A stretch of DNA of 64,000 bases. It comes from an uncultured Pelagibacteraceae bacterium (lineage in GTDB: Bacteria > Pseudomonadota > Alphaproteobacteria > Pelagibacterales > Pelagibacteraceae). The position numbers and the translations under genes were made by a program. The notes under the pieces were generated by a model, which was given only the letters and a program-made list of their open reading frames with translations, made no database searches and was not told where the DNA came from. Below are positions 46,414 through 54,809 of the stretch, piece after piece (position 1 is the stretch's first letter; every line of letters starts with the position of its first letter). The DNA is taken from NCBI GenBank assembly GCA_902558435.1, contig CACEDU010000001.1:62001-126000 (forward strand). Reading direction: 5' to 3'.

Positions 46414-46791
46414 TTAGAATTTTTTATCTAAGCTAAAATCTTTAGTTCCATTTATAAAAATAAATAAAAACCCACCTGCTAAAGCTATATTTTTTAAAAA
46501 AGAACCAAGTTGTATTTGGTCAGAAAAATCGTTGTGAAATATTACAGCTGTTGCAATACAAAATAAACTTAATAAACAAGCAGATATTTTTGCCTTATAT
46601 CCTAGTATAATTAATATCGGTCCAATTATCTCAAGTATTATTGCTGGTATAATTAAAATTCCAGGCAATCCAAAGCTTTCCATCCACTCAATAGTTCCAT
46701 CGTAATTACCAATTTTAAAAAAACCATTGAGAAGAAACAATGTTGAGATTAGAATTCTTGCGATAAGATCGAGAATATTTGCCATATTCAT
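46414..46791 (-). CDS. DoxX family membrane protein
   Basis: A 125-residue protein with four membrane helices. The N-terminal LIARILISTLFLLNGFFKIGN and GLPGILIIPAIILEIIGPILI parts fit the DoxX/DoxD family (R-x-x-x-(A/S)-x-(L/I)-F-x-x-x-G-x-x-K pattern). Proteins of this family occur with thiol/redox systems. It lies just upstream of the pirin gene (7 bases), likely in one operon. Confidence 0.8.
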   Translation of the reverse strand: MNMANILDLIARILISTLFLLNGFFKIGNYDGTIEWMESFGLPGILIIPAIILEIIGPILIILGYKAKISACLLSLFCIATAVIFHNDFSDQIQLGSFLKNIALAGGFLFIFINGTKDFSLDKKF

Positions 46792-46806
46792 AAAGTAGTA
46801 TCTTGC

Positions 46807-47469
46807 CTAAACAATATCAAGCAACTGTTTAAGATTATTTATCTCATTTTCTGGTGTGTAATCTAAATTATCAAAAATAGCATTGTTTCTATTGACCCAA
46901 ATTGCATTAAAACCGTAATTTCCACCTCCAGAAACATCCCAAGTATTAGCGCTTAAAAAAGCAATTTCTTTTTCATTAATTTTATATTTTTTAATTGGTA
47001 TATCGTAAACTTTTGAATTTGGTTTAAAAATACTTACTTCCTCTACAGAAAAAATATCATCAAAAATATCATTGAGATTATTTCTATTCACTAATTCATC
47101 AAGAAGAGTAGGTGTGCCGTTTGAAAGTATTGAAAGTTTATAATTTTTTTCTCTCAATAATTTCAGGGTTTCTTTTACCTCCGGGTACGGAGATAAAATT
47201 TTGTAAAGATCCAATAATTCGGTTTTCATATCTGGATTTATATTGAAAACTTTCATTGATTTATCTAGGCTATCTTCTGTTACTTTCCAAAAATCTTTAT
47301 GCCTGGTCATTAAACTCCTAAGCCAAGTGTATTCTAACTGAGTAGTCCTCCAATAATTTGAGAAATTTTCCCATTTAGCACCAATTTTATCTTTACACTT
47401 TTCAGCTGCAGAATTTACGTCAAATAGAGTTCCATATGCATCGAAAATTATTGCTTTAATATTTTTCAT
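46807..47469 (-). CDS. Haloacid dehalogenase, type II-like HAD hydrolase
   Basis: A 220-residue HAD enzyme. Motif I is FDAYGTLFDV (nucleophile Asp9), motif II SILSNGTP near 114-121, and the motif IV region SANTWDVSGGGNYGF near 173-187 has the S-A-N-x-W-D pattern of L-2-haloacid dehalogenases. It may dehalogenate haloacids or act on another small substrate; sequence cannot decide. It is the first gene of the reverse-strand HAD-DoxX-pirin-quinone reductase run. Confidence 0.85.
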   Translation of the reverse strand: MKNIKAIIFDAYGTLFDVNSAAEKCKDKIGAKWENFSNYWRTTQLEYTWLRSLMTRHKDFWKVTEDSLDKSMKVFNINPDMKTELLDLYKILSPYPEVKETLKLLREKNYKLSILSNGTPTLLDELVNRNNLNDIFDDIFSVEEVSIFKPNSKVYDIPIKKYKINEKEIAFLSANTWDVSGGGNYGFNAIWVNRNNAIFDNLDYTPENEINNLKQLLDIV

Positions 47470-47485
47470 AAATTACTTTCTTGAT

Positions 47486-48196
47486 ATGAGTAATATTAGA
47501 ATATTTTTCTCTGAAAGTTTATCTATTAATTTAAGCTCTTCACTTGCTAAACCACAATCACATTATTTGACGAAAGTCATGCGAGTGAAAATTGGAGAAA
47601 ATTTTTCTTTATTTAATAAAACTGGTGAATGGTTAGCCAAAATAGACAATATTTATGATGGAAAGGTAGAATTTAGCATTAAGGAACAATTAAGAAAGAA
47701 AGAAAATCCCATAGATATTTGGTTAGCATTTTCACCTATTAAATCGAATTATTCAAATTTTATGATTCAGAAAGCTACAGAATTAGGAGTTACAAAATTT
47801 TCCCCTGTTATTTTTGATAGGTCTATTGTTAGAAAAATTAATTATGAAAGATTGGAAAAAATAATAATAGAGGCAACAGAGCAGTCAAACAGATTGAGTC
47901 CTCCATATTTAGAAAAAACCCAAAATTTGAAAACTTTTTTAGAGAAAAATCAAAGTACAATGGATTTAATTTTTACCGATCTTAATTCTAACAACAAAAA
48001 AATCGAAGTAGATAAAAAAAGCAAAAAGCCTTTGTGTATTATAATTGGACCAGAAGGAGATTTTTCAGAGAAGGAAAGAGAAGCTATTTTAAATTTTAAA
48101 GATGTAAAATCAGTTAAGATTAATGACAATATATTGAGGTCAGAAACAGCAGTTATATCTTCAATATCAATTATTAATTATATCCTAAATCTATAA
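47486..48196 (+). CDS. rsmE: 16S rRNA (uracil(1498)-N3)-methyltransferase
   Basis: A 236-residue SPOUT-class rRNA methyltransferase. An N-terminal PUA-like part (SHYLTKVMRVKIGENFSLF) precedes the knotted SAM site with IIGPEGDFSEKE (near 188-199) and LRSETAVISS (near 216-225). It modifies 16S rRNA after 30S assembly. It converges on and overlaps the SCO1 gene by 6 bases. Confidence 0.93.
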   Translation: MSNIRIFFSESLSINLSSSLAKPQSHYLTKVMRVKIGENFSLFNKTGEWLAKIDNIYDGKVEFSIKEQLRKKENPIDIWLAFSPIKSNYSNFMIQKATELGVTKFSPVIFDRSIVRKINYERLEKIIIEATEQSNRLSPPYLEKTQNLKTFLEKNQSTMDLIFTDLNSNNKKIEVDKKSKKPLCIIIGPEGDFSEKEREAILNFKDVKSVKINDNILRSETAVISSISIINYILNL

Positions 48197-48778
48197 ATAT
48201 TTATTAATCAATTTTATAGATTTTTTAATGTCGTCTCTGTGAGAAATCTTGGCAATATATTTTCCATCCTTTAAAAGTATCACTGGTGAACTATGATCAA
48301 TATTATAATCACCATTTTCAAAAAATATTTTTTGGCTAATTATTCCCCAAGATTGAGAAAGTAAAAAAATTTCACCCGGATCTCCTGTGATCCCAACAAA
48401 TTTGTTATCAAAATTGCTGAGATAATCTTTTACTACTTCAGGAGTATCTCTTTTCGGGTCAACGCTAATAAAAAATACTTTAATGTCTTTTTTTTTATTT
48501 TTTTTAATTCTGTTCATAACTATATCCATTTTATTTAATGTCATTGGACATATGTCAGGACAATTTGTAAATCCAAAAAAAATTGCAGTTAAAGGTCCGT
48601 TAAAGGACTCTTGTGTTATTAAATTGTTGTTCATGTCTTTAAGTTCAAAATCTGAGCCTTTAAATGCTGCGACTGATTGATCTTTTTGTTCTTTCATTGA
48701 TAAAAAGACAGGAAGCATTAAAAATAAGAATATTGTTAAACAACCTGTTAATACTGCAATAGAGGTTTTTAATTTCAT
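48191..48778 (-). CDS. SCO1/SenC copper chaperone
   Basis: A 195-residue membrane-anchored periplasmic protein. One N-terminal helix (about 8-27) is followed by a thioredoxin-like domain with the copper ligands Cys73 and Cys77 (NCPDICP) and His162 (IDHSSP). It delivers copper to the CuA centre of cytochrome c oxidase; the CuA-bearing subunit II is encoded 1 kb away (49779), which fits. It is divergent from the subunit III-like gene, 36 bases between starts. Confidence 0.93.
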   Translation of the reverse strand: MKLKTSIAVLTGCLTIFLFLMLPVFLSMKEQKDQSVAAFKGSDFELKDMNNNLITQESFNGPLTAIFFGFTNCPDICPMTLNKMDIVMNRIKKNKKKDIKVFFISVDPKRDTPEVVKDYLSNFDNKFVGITGDPGEIFLLSQSWGIISQKIFFENGDYNIDHSSPVILLKDGKYIAKISHRDDIKKSIKLINKYL

Positions 48779-48814
48779 TATTGTAAAATTGTATATTCGG
48801 ACTATATAAATAAT

Positions 48815-49492
48815 ATGTCTTTGATAAAGAAATTATTTGGCGCATTAACTGAAAAACCTTGGGAACAAGACCAAGCAGTAATAGACAGCGGTCACTCAGG
48901 TAAAACATTTGAAATATCAAATCAAATGTCAGCGGTAATAATTATATTTGGAGTAAGCACAACATTATTTAGTCTAATTTTTACTGGTTATCTTTATTCA
49001 CTTCCACCTGAGCAGGACACGACTTTTATTCTTAAAACAAATTTGCTTTGGATAAATACATCAGTTTTAATTTTAGTAACAATATTTTTTAACAAGATAA
49101 GTAAAGATTTAAAAAATGGAATTACAAGTTCAATTAAAAAGAATTTAATTTATGTTGGAGGACTAAGTTATATATTTTTGTTTCTTCAGTTAGCTCTTTG
49201 GTATCAATTAATGCAAACTGGAAATTTTGTCTCAACAAATACTTATTTTTCATCTTACTATTTCTTCACTGCACTGCATGGCATTCATTTACTTGGAGGA
49301 CTCTTTTTTTGGGGTAAAGTTAGTTCAAGAATTTTTAAATTACAGGAGAGTGAATACAAAAAAGAAGAAAAAAGTATTAATGCACTTTCATTATACTGGT
49401 TATTTTTATTTATTGTTTGGTTAGTATTTTTTACAATAATGTTTGCTTACAATGATACTGTAATTGAATTTTGTAAATCTTTAATTGCTTAG
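48815..49492 (+). CDS. Divergent heme-copper oxidase subunit III-like protein
   Basis: A 225-residue membrane protein with five helices (about 33-58, 72-92, 104-131, 145-165, 188-210). The ALHGIHLLGGLFFWGK segment corresponds to the subunit III signature (HGFHVSIG in the copy at 52508). The last conserved region reads YWLFLFIVWLVFF where true subunit III has YWHFVDLVWVF, so the His and Asp are missing. It may be a NorE-like or accessory relative, or an oxidase assembly protein. It is set between SCO1 and the cox operon. Confidence 0.7.
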   Translation: MSLIKKLFGALTEKPWEQDQAVIDSGHSGKTFEISNQMSAVIIIFGVSTTLFSLIFTGYLYSLPPEQDTTFILKTNLLWINTSVLILVTIFFNKISKDLKNGITSSIKKNLIYVGGLSYIFLFLQLALWYQLMQTGNFVSTNTYFSSYYFFTALHGIHLLGGLFFWGKVSSRIFKLQESEYKKEEKSINALSLYWLFLFIVWLVFFTIMFAYNDTVIEFCKSLIA

Positions 49493-49499
49493 ATTAATT

Positions 49500-49691
49500 C
49501 TAAAGAAATAAAACTAACACAGATCCAAACACTGCGATAATTATTAACAAAATGTTCACTGATCTAAGATACTTCTTTGTTTCAGGTTTGGCCTCTCCTT
49601 TTGAAAATCTTCCAGCGCCTAAAGAAATTACAAAATAGAAAGCTAAAACTAGGACAAGTATAGTTATTAAAATACCTAATTTACCAAACAT
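49500..49691 (-). CDS. Small two-helix membrane protein
   Basis: A 63-residue protein with two membrane helices (about 7-26 and 44-62) joined by a basic loop (GRFSKGEAKPETKKYLRS). The form fits the group of short 'twin transmembrane' proteins; I cannot name a family. It ends 8 bases from the converging subunit III-like gene and diverges from the coxB gene, whose leader of 87 bases it faces. Confidence 0.6.
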   Translation of the reverse strand: MFGKLGILITILVLVLAFYFVISLGAGRFSKGEAKPETKKYLRSVNILLIIIAVFGSVLVLFL

Positions 49692-49778
49692 AAATATATT
49701 GATTATATTAGTATAATTAATATGTTTTATGACATTTTGTCATAGGTATTTATAAAATTATTATTCTATACAGGCACT

Positions 49779-50615
49779 ATGCATGCAGGAATTATATTTT
49801 TACTGGTCATCGTCGGTTCGATACTATTTCATATCTTTACACCTTGGTATTGGACGGACATAGCATCAAACTGGAAAGGAATGGATGACACAATCACACT
49901 TACTTTCTGGGTAGGTGGAGGAGTTTTTGTTGCTGTTTGTCTATTCATGATCTACTGCGTTTTTAGATACCAACATAAAGAGGATAGAAGAGCAGAATAT
50001 AAACCTGAAGACAAAAAATTAGAAAAAATTTTAACTTGGGCAACAACATTAGGAGTTGCTGCTCTGCTAGCGCCTGGACTTATAATTTGGAATCAATATG
50101 TAAATGTTCCAAAAAATGCAATCGAAGTTGATGTAATGGCATGGCAGTGGGGATGGCAATATAGGTTACCAGGCAAAGATGGAAAATTAGGTACAACTCA
50201 AGTCAGAAACATTGCAGATAATAATCCATTTGGTATCAATCCAGATGATCCATTTGGCAAAGATGACATAATGGTCGAGAGTGATGTAATAAATTTAGAA
50301 AATAATAGACCTGTAAAAATTTTACTAAGATCTGTAGATGTACTTCATAACTGGTATGTACCTCAGTTCAGAGCAAAAATGGATGCTGTGCCTGGGACAG
50401 TAACTTTTTATTGGTTTGAACCTAACAAAGTTGGAGAATATGAAGTTTTATGCGCAGAGTATTGTGGAGTTGGACACTATGCAATGAGAGGTGGTGTTGA
50501 AGTTCAGGATAAGGCTGATTACGAGGCTTGGTTAGGAGAACAAGAAACTTTCGAACAATTATCTGCTAGATATGAAAAATTAAATGTAGATGGGAACAAA
50601 TTAGCTAAAAAATAA
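49779..50615 (+). CDS. coxB: Cytochrome c oxidase subunit II (CuA-binding)
   Basis: A 278-residue protein with membrane helices at about 3-20, 41-62 and 87-105, and a periplasmic cupredoxin domain. The full CuA ligand set is visible: His190, Cys225, Glu227, Cys229, His233 and Met236 (CAEYCGVGHYAM), so electrons come from cytochrome c, not quinol. An aromatic patch WQWGWQY (122-128) provides the expected electron entry. The gene heads a II-I-III-IV-X-ctaB operon. Confidence 0.94.
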   Translation: MHAGIIFLLVIVGSILFHIFTPWYWTDIASNWKGMDDTITLTFWVGGGVFVAVCLFMIYCVFRYQHKEDRRAEYKPEDKKLEKILTWATTLGVAALLAPGLIIWNQYVNVPKNAIEVDVMAWQWGWQYRLPGKDGKLGTTQVRNIADNNPFGINPDDPFGKDDIMVESDVINLENNRPVKILLRSVDVLHNWYVPQFRAKMDAVPGTVTFYWFEPNKVGEYEVLCAEYCGVGHYAMRGGVEVQDKADYEAWLGEQETFEQLSARYEKLNVDGNKLAKK

Positions 50616-50659
50616 CAATTTAATAATTTAAAAAAATATATATATAAAGGATAAAAAAT

Positions 50660-52498
50660 ATGTCAGACGAATACGATAATAATAAATCTTATCAAGCACA
50701 ATCATCAGAGGTAATGGATGGTTCAACAGGTTCAGTGAATCCTGACATAGATTATGTAAGACCTTCAGAAGTTGGTGAACAAGAATTATATCATCCTCAT
50801 AGCTTTATTGAGAAATGGGTATTTTGCCAAGACGCGAAAGTTATCGGGGTCCAATATTTTTTAACAGCAGTATTTACAGGAGTTGTAGGATTAATTTTAT
50901 CTTGGTTAATGAGACTTCAGCTAGGTTTTCCTGAGTTAGCTGGTTTCATGACTGCAGAACATTATTATCAATTCGTAACCATGCATGGAATGATAATGGT
51001 TGTTTATTTTTTAACCGCATTATTTCTCGGAGGTTTTGGTAACTATTTAATACCATTAATGGTTGGAGCAAGAGATATGGTTTTTCCATATGTGAACATG
51101 TTAAGTTTTTGGATGTTCTTTGTTGCAGTTGCAGTTTTAATGGCAAGTTTTTTTGTGCCAGGTGGCCCAACAGGAGCTGGATGGACTTTATATCCTCCTC
51201 AAACAATTTTAGAGGGTACTCCTGGAGCAGGTATGGGAATTTTATTAATGCTTATTTCTTTATCTCTTTTCGTAATTGGATTTACAATGGGTGGATTAAA
51301 TTACATGATAACAATTCTTCAAGCTAGAACTAGAGGGATGACATTAATGAGAATGCCTCTTACAGTCTGGGGTATATTTACAGCTACAGTGCTTGCAATG
51401 TTAGCATTTCCAGCATTATTGGTAAGTGCTATAATGATGACTTTAGATAAGGTTTTACAAACTAGTTTCTTCATGCCAACAATATTAAAGGCTGGTGAAG
51501 TTCTAGAATATGGTGGTGGAAGCCCAATTCTTTTCCAACACCTGTTTTGGTTCTTTGGACACCCTGAGGTTTATATTGTTGCGCTTCCTGCTTTTGGGAT
51601 AGTTTCAGATTTAATTTCTGTTCATGCTAGAAAAAATATTTTTGGATATAGAATGATGGTGTGGGCAATTGTTGGAATTGGAGCATTAAGTTTCTTTGTT
51701 TGGGCACACCACATGTATGTAAGCGGAATGAATCCTTGGTTTGGTTTCTTCTTTGCAACAACTACATTGATTATCGCGGTTCCAACAGCCATGAAGGTTT
51801 ATAACTGGATACTAACTTTATGGAGAGGAAATATAAGAATAAACGTAGTTATGTTGTGGTGTTTAGGTTTTATAGTAACATTTGTTAACGGTGGAATTAC
51901 TGGAATATTTTTAGGAAACGTATCAGTTGATGTTCCATTATCAGATACTTATTTCGTGATAGCACACTTCCATATGGTAATGGGTATTGCACCATTAATG
52001 GTAATTATGGGTGCAGTTTATCACTGGTTCCCATTAGTTGCAGGGAAAATGTTAGACGAAGGTCTTGGAAAATGGCACTTCTGGATTACTTTCTTAGGTG
52101 CTTACTCCATTTACTTCCCGATGCACTATTTAGGATTTATTGGAGTTCCAAGAAGATATTTTGAAATGTATGATAGTCCATATATGACATCTGCAGTGGG
52201 AATGAATGAATTTATCAGTATTGCAGCATTCATAGTTGGCGCTGCACAATTTATTTTAATCTTCAATATAATTAAAACATTAAAAACAGGTAAAAAGGCT
52301 GAGCAAAATCCTTGGAAAGCTAATTCACTAGAATGGTACACTTCTACTGTTCCACCAGAACATGGTAACTTTGGTGAAAGACTTCCGGTTGTGCATAGAT
52401 GGCCATATGACTTTAGTGTTCCAGGAGCTAAGGAAGATTATATTCCACAAACTACTGCTCCGAGTGAAGTAATACATACAGAAGTAGAAAAAACATAA
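50660..52498 (+). CDS. coxA: Cytochrome c oxidase subunit I
   Basis: A 612-residue polytopic protein holding the low-spin heme and the heme-CuB centre. FGHPEVYIVALPAFG contains the CuB His, the proton-channel Glu and cross-linked Tyr (A1-type pattern), WAHHMYVSG has two more CuB His residues and DTYFVIAHFHMVMG the heme ligands. The N-terminal ~60 residues are an acidic extension. It pumps protons while reducing oxygen to water. An AAAGGA site lies before the start. Confidence 0.96.
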   Translation: MSDEYDNNKSYQAQSSEVMDGSTGSVNPDIDYVRPSEVGEQELYHPHSFIEKWVFCQDAKVIGVQYFLTAVFTGVVGLILSWLMRLQLGFPELAGFMTAEHYYQFVTMHGMIMVVYFLTALFLGGFGNYLIPLMVGARDMVFPYVNMLSFWMFFVAVAVLMASFFVPGGPTGAGWTLYPPQTILEGTPGAGMGILLMLISLSLFVIGFTMGGLNYMITILQARTRGMTLMRMPLTVWGIFTATVLAMLAFPALLVSAIMMTLDKVLQTSFFMPTILKAGEVLEYGGGSPILFQHLFWFFGHPEVYIVALPAFGIVSDLISVHARKNIFGYRMMVWAIVGIGALSFFVWAHHMYVSGMNPWFGFFFATTTLIIAVPTAMKVYNWILTLWRGNIRINVVMLWCLGFIVTFVNGGITGIFLGNVSVDVPLSDTYFVIAHFHMVMGIAPLMVIMGAVYHWFPLVAGKMLDEGLGKWHFWITFLGAYSIYFPMHYLGFIGVPRRYFEMYDSPYMTSAVGMNEFISIAAFIVGAAQFILIFNIIKTLKTGKKAEQNPWKANSLEWYTSTVPPEHGNFGERLPVVHRWPYDFSVPGAKEDYIPQTTAPSEVIHTEVEKT

Positions 52499-52507
52499 GA
52501 GAAATAA

Positions 52508-53218
52508 ATGTCTGAACCAAAAATAGACGGCTTCGAACTTAAACCAGGGTTTAAGGGAATGGCGTCTGACACAGCGTCAGACCAAACAATGTTCAAAGGT
52601 GTACATTGGGGTAAAGCCATGATGTGGATCTTTCTATTAAGTGATACTTTTGTTTTTAGTTGTTTTTTAATTTCATACATGAAAGGAAGAGGTTCAACTC
52701 CTGTCGAGTGGCCAAATCCTAGTGAAGTATTTGCACTAGAGGCATTTGGTGTACCTGTTCCGTTATTACTGATTGCTCTTATGACCTTTGTCCTGATCAC
52801 CAGTAGTGGAACAATGGCTATCGCTGTTAAATATGGTTACGAAAAAAATAGAAAAATGTGTGGATGGCTATTATTGGCGACCGCGCTTGGCGGTTTAACT
52901 TTTGTTGGAATGCAGGCTTATGAGTGGTCAAAATTAATTCATGAAGGTGTGAGACCTTGGGAAAATCCATTTGGAGCTGCTCAATTTGGATCATTTTTCT
53001 TTATGATAACTGGTTTTCATGGCTTCCACGTCTCTATCGGAGTCATCTTTTTATTTATATATACATATAAGGTCTTTGCCGGCCATTACGAAAAAGGTAA
53101 AAAGGGATGGTTCACAAAATTAAAAGGTGATTATGTAGAAATTGAGATTTTAGGTCTTTATTGGCACTTCGTAGATCTTGTATGGGTTTTTATTTTTGCA
53201 TTCTTTTACTTGTGGTAA
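52508..53218 (+). CDS. coxC: Cytochrome c oxidase subunit III
   Basis: A 236-residue membrane protein with the conserved subunit III segments: GKAMMWIFLLSDTFVFSCFL, TGFHGFHVSIGVIFL and LYWHFVDLVWVFIFAFFYLW at the end. It stabilises subunit I and the proton path. Placed 9 bases after coxA in the operon. Confidence 0.94.
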   Translation: MSEPKIDGFELKPGFKGMASDTASDQTMFKGVHWGKAMMWIFLLSDTFVFSCFLISYMKGRGSTPVEWPNPSEVFALEAFGVPVPLLLIALMTFVLITSSGTMAIAVKYGYEKNRKMCGWLLLATALGGLTFVGMQAYEWSKLIHEGVRPWENPFGAAQFGSFFFMITGFHGFHVSIGVIFLFIYTYKVFAGHYEKGKKGWFTKLKGDYVEIEILGLYWHFVDLVWVFIFAFFYLW

Positions 53219-53226
53219 AATAAATT

Positions 53227-53586
53227 ATGGAAAATACAAATAATATTGAAAAAACAGAAAAAAAAGAAGAAGCTTCCACACATAAAATTGGAATTTATCT
53301 TTGGATTTGGACTTTGTTATTCGTACTCAGTTTTTTTTCTTACATGGTTGACTGGTATCAATTTCAAGGAATGCTAAGATGGTCATTAATATTATTTTTC
53401 ATGTTCCTAAAAGCCGGGCTGATAATGGCATTTTTCATGCACCTGTTTTGGGAAAGATATGCATTGGTAAATGTTCTTTTATGGCCAATGACGGCTATAG
53501 CTTGCTTCATTTTTTTAATGGCAGCTGAATTTCAGTATACATTATTTTCAAGATTATTTTATTTTGTCGTTGGAGGTGGAGCTTAA
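53227..53586 (+). CDS. Cytochrome oxidase subunit IV (CyoD-like)
   Basis: A 119-residue protein with three membrane helices (about 25-43, 51-72, 79-105). The FLKAGLIMAFFMHLFWERY segment is the typical K-(A)-x-(L/I)-(I/V)-x-x-(F)-FMHL pattern of prokaryotic subunit IV (CyoD/CaaD). It helps assemble CuB in subunit I. It lies 8 bases after coxC. Confidence 0.88.
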   Translation: MENTNNIEKTEKKEEASTHKIGIYLWIWTLLFVLSFFSYMVDWYQFQGMLRWSLILFFMFLKAGLIMAFFMHLFWERYALVNVLLWPMTAIACFIFLMAAEFQYTLFSRLFYFVVGGGA

Positions 53587-53587
53587 A

Positions 53588-53851
53588 ATGGATGCATATG
53601 GATATTTAGCTTTCTTCTTAATTTTATTTGTTTTCTTTATTTATATTGTTTGGTTTGGCTACTCAGTTAAAATAGAAAATCAGAAAGAACAGGGAGATAA
53701 AGTCTCGATAAATCCTTATGATCAAATACCTTTGCGTAGAAGATTAATAGATAAGAAAAATAGTAAAGTTGGTGTATTCGATCTTGGAAATCATATCTTA
53801 ATAGCGGGTGTTATTTTACTTGTAATATTTGTTTCACTGAATGTTGAGTAA
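53588..53851 (+). CDS. Small membrane protein inside the cox operon
   Basis: An 87-residue protein with helices at about 3-24 and 65-84 and a polar, basic loop (NPYDQIPLRRRLIDKK). I do not recognise a family. It starts at ATG 53588, one base after the subunit IV stop, with a GGAGGTGGA site; the longer frame from TTG 53564 is less likely. Its place between subunit IV and heme O synthase suggests an oxidase accessory or assembly role. Confidence 0.7.
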   Translation: MDAYGYLAFFLILFVFFIYIVWFGYSVKIENQKEQGDKVSINPYDQIPLRRRLIDKKNSKVGVFDLGNHILIAGVILLVIFVSLNVE

Positions 53852-53853
53852 AA

Positions 53854-54768
53854 GTGAACACAAATACAATTAAAAAAAAATCAGTTTCAATAAGTTTTTT
53901 ATCATATTTTAAATATCTATTATTGTTAATGAAGCCAAGAGTAATGTCTTTGGTTATCTTTACGTGTGCTGTTGGTTTATTAACAGCTCCTGTTTCAGTT
54001 TCATTTATAAATTCAATAATAGCAATTTTTTTTGTAACTATGGGTGCAGGTGCTGCTGGTGCTTTAAACATGTGGTATGAGGCCGATCTAGATAAATTAA
54101 TGACAAGAACTTGTCTTAGACCAATCCCTACTGGAAAAGTAAACAGGGAGCACGCTCTATTATTTGGAACAATGTTATCAATTATTTCTGTAGCTGGACT
54201 TAATTATTTCTCAAATTTAACATCAGCAATACTATTATCTATAACCATAGCATTTTATGTATTTGTTTATACAATTTGGTTGAAAAGAAAAACACCACAA
54301 AATATTGTTATAGGAGGAGCCTCTGGTGCATTGCCGCCAGTTATTGGCTGGACGATTGCCACTAACTCGTTAACATTTGAACCAATAACTTTTTTTTTAA
54401 TAATATTCTTTTGGACTCCATCTCATTTCTGGGCCCTGAGCCTTTATAAAGCAGATGACTATCAAAAAGCTAAAATCCCGATGTTGCCTATTACTAATGG
54501 AATTGAGGAGACTAAGAAGAATATATTTGTTTACTCATTAATAATGTTACCAATAGTAATTTTGCCTTATTATATTGGGTTTGTAGGCGAAACATTTTTA
54601 ATAGTATCTTTATTACTTACATTTTATTACAACTATGTCTGTTACGATCTTCTTAAATTTAAAAAAAATAAATTTGAAATAAAGAAGGCTAAAAAGGTAT
54701 TTTCTTACTCAATTTTTTACTTATTTTTGCTTTTTGTATTATTTTTGGTAGACCAGATCATAAAATAA
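53854..54768 (+). CDS. ctaB: Protoheme IX farnesyltransferase (heme O synthase)
   Basis: A 304-residue UbiA-superfamily membrane enzyme that farnesylates heme B to heme O for the oxidase. It has LLMKPRVMSLVIFTCAVGL, the Asp-rich NMWYEADLDKLMTRTCLRPIPTG (split here; first motif D-x-x-x-D near 78-82) and a second motif in FWTPSHFWALSLYKADDYQKA. Its start is GTG 53854, three bases after the previous stop codon. It ends the cox operon; no ctaA (heme A synthase) is in the window. Confidence 0.94.
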   Translation: MNTNTIKKKSVSISFLSYFKYLLLLMKPRVMSLVIFTCAVGLLTAPVSVSFINSIIAIFFVTMGAGAAGALNMWYEADLDKLMTRTCLRPIPTGKVNREHALLFGTMLSIISVAGLNYFSNLTSAILLSITIAFYVFVYTIWLKRKTPQNIVIGGASGALPPVIGWTIATNSLTFEPITFFLIIFFWTPSHFWALSLYKADDYQKAKIPMLPITNGIEETKKNIFVYSLIMLPIVILPYYIGFVGETFLIVSLLLTFYYNYVCYDLLKFKKNKFEIKKAKKVFSYSIFYLFLLFVLFLVDQIIK

Positions 54769-54809
54769 ATAATCCTATTTATTTTATAAGAAAATGGTAA
54801 AAAAAATTC

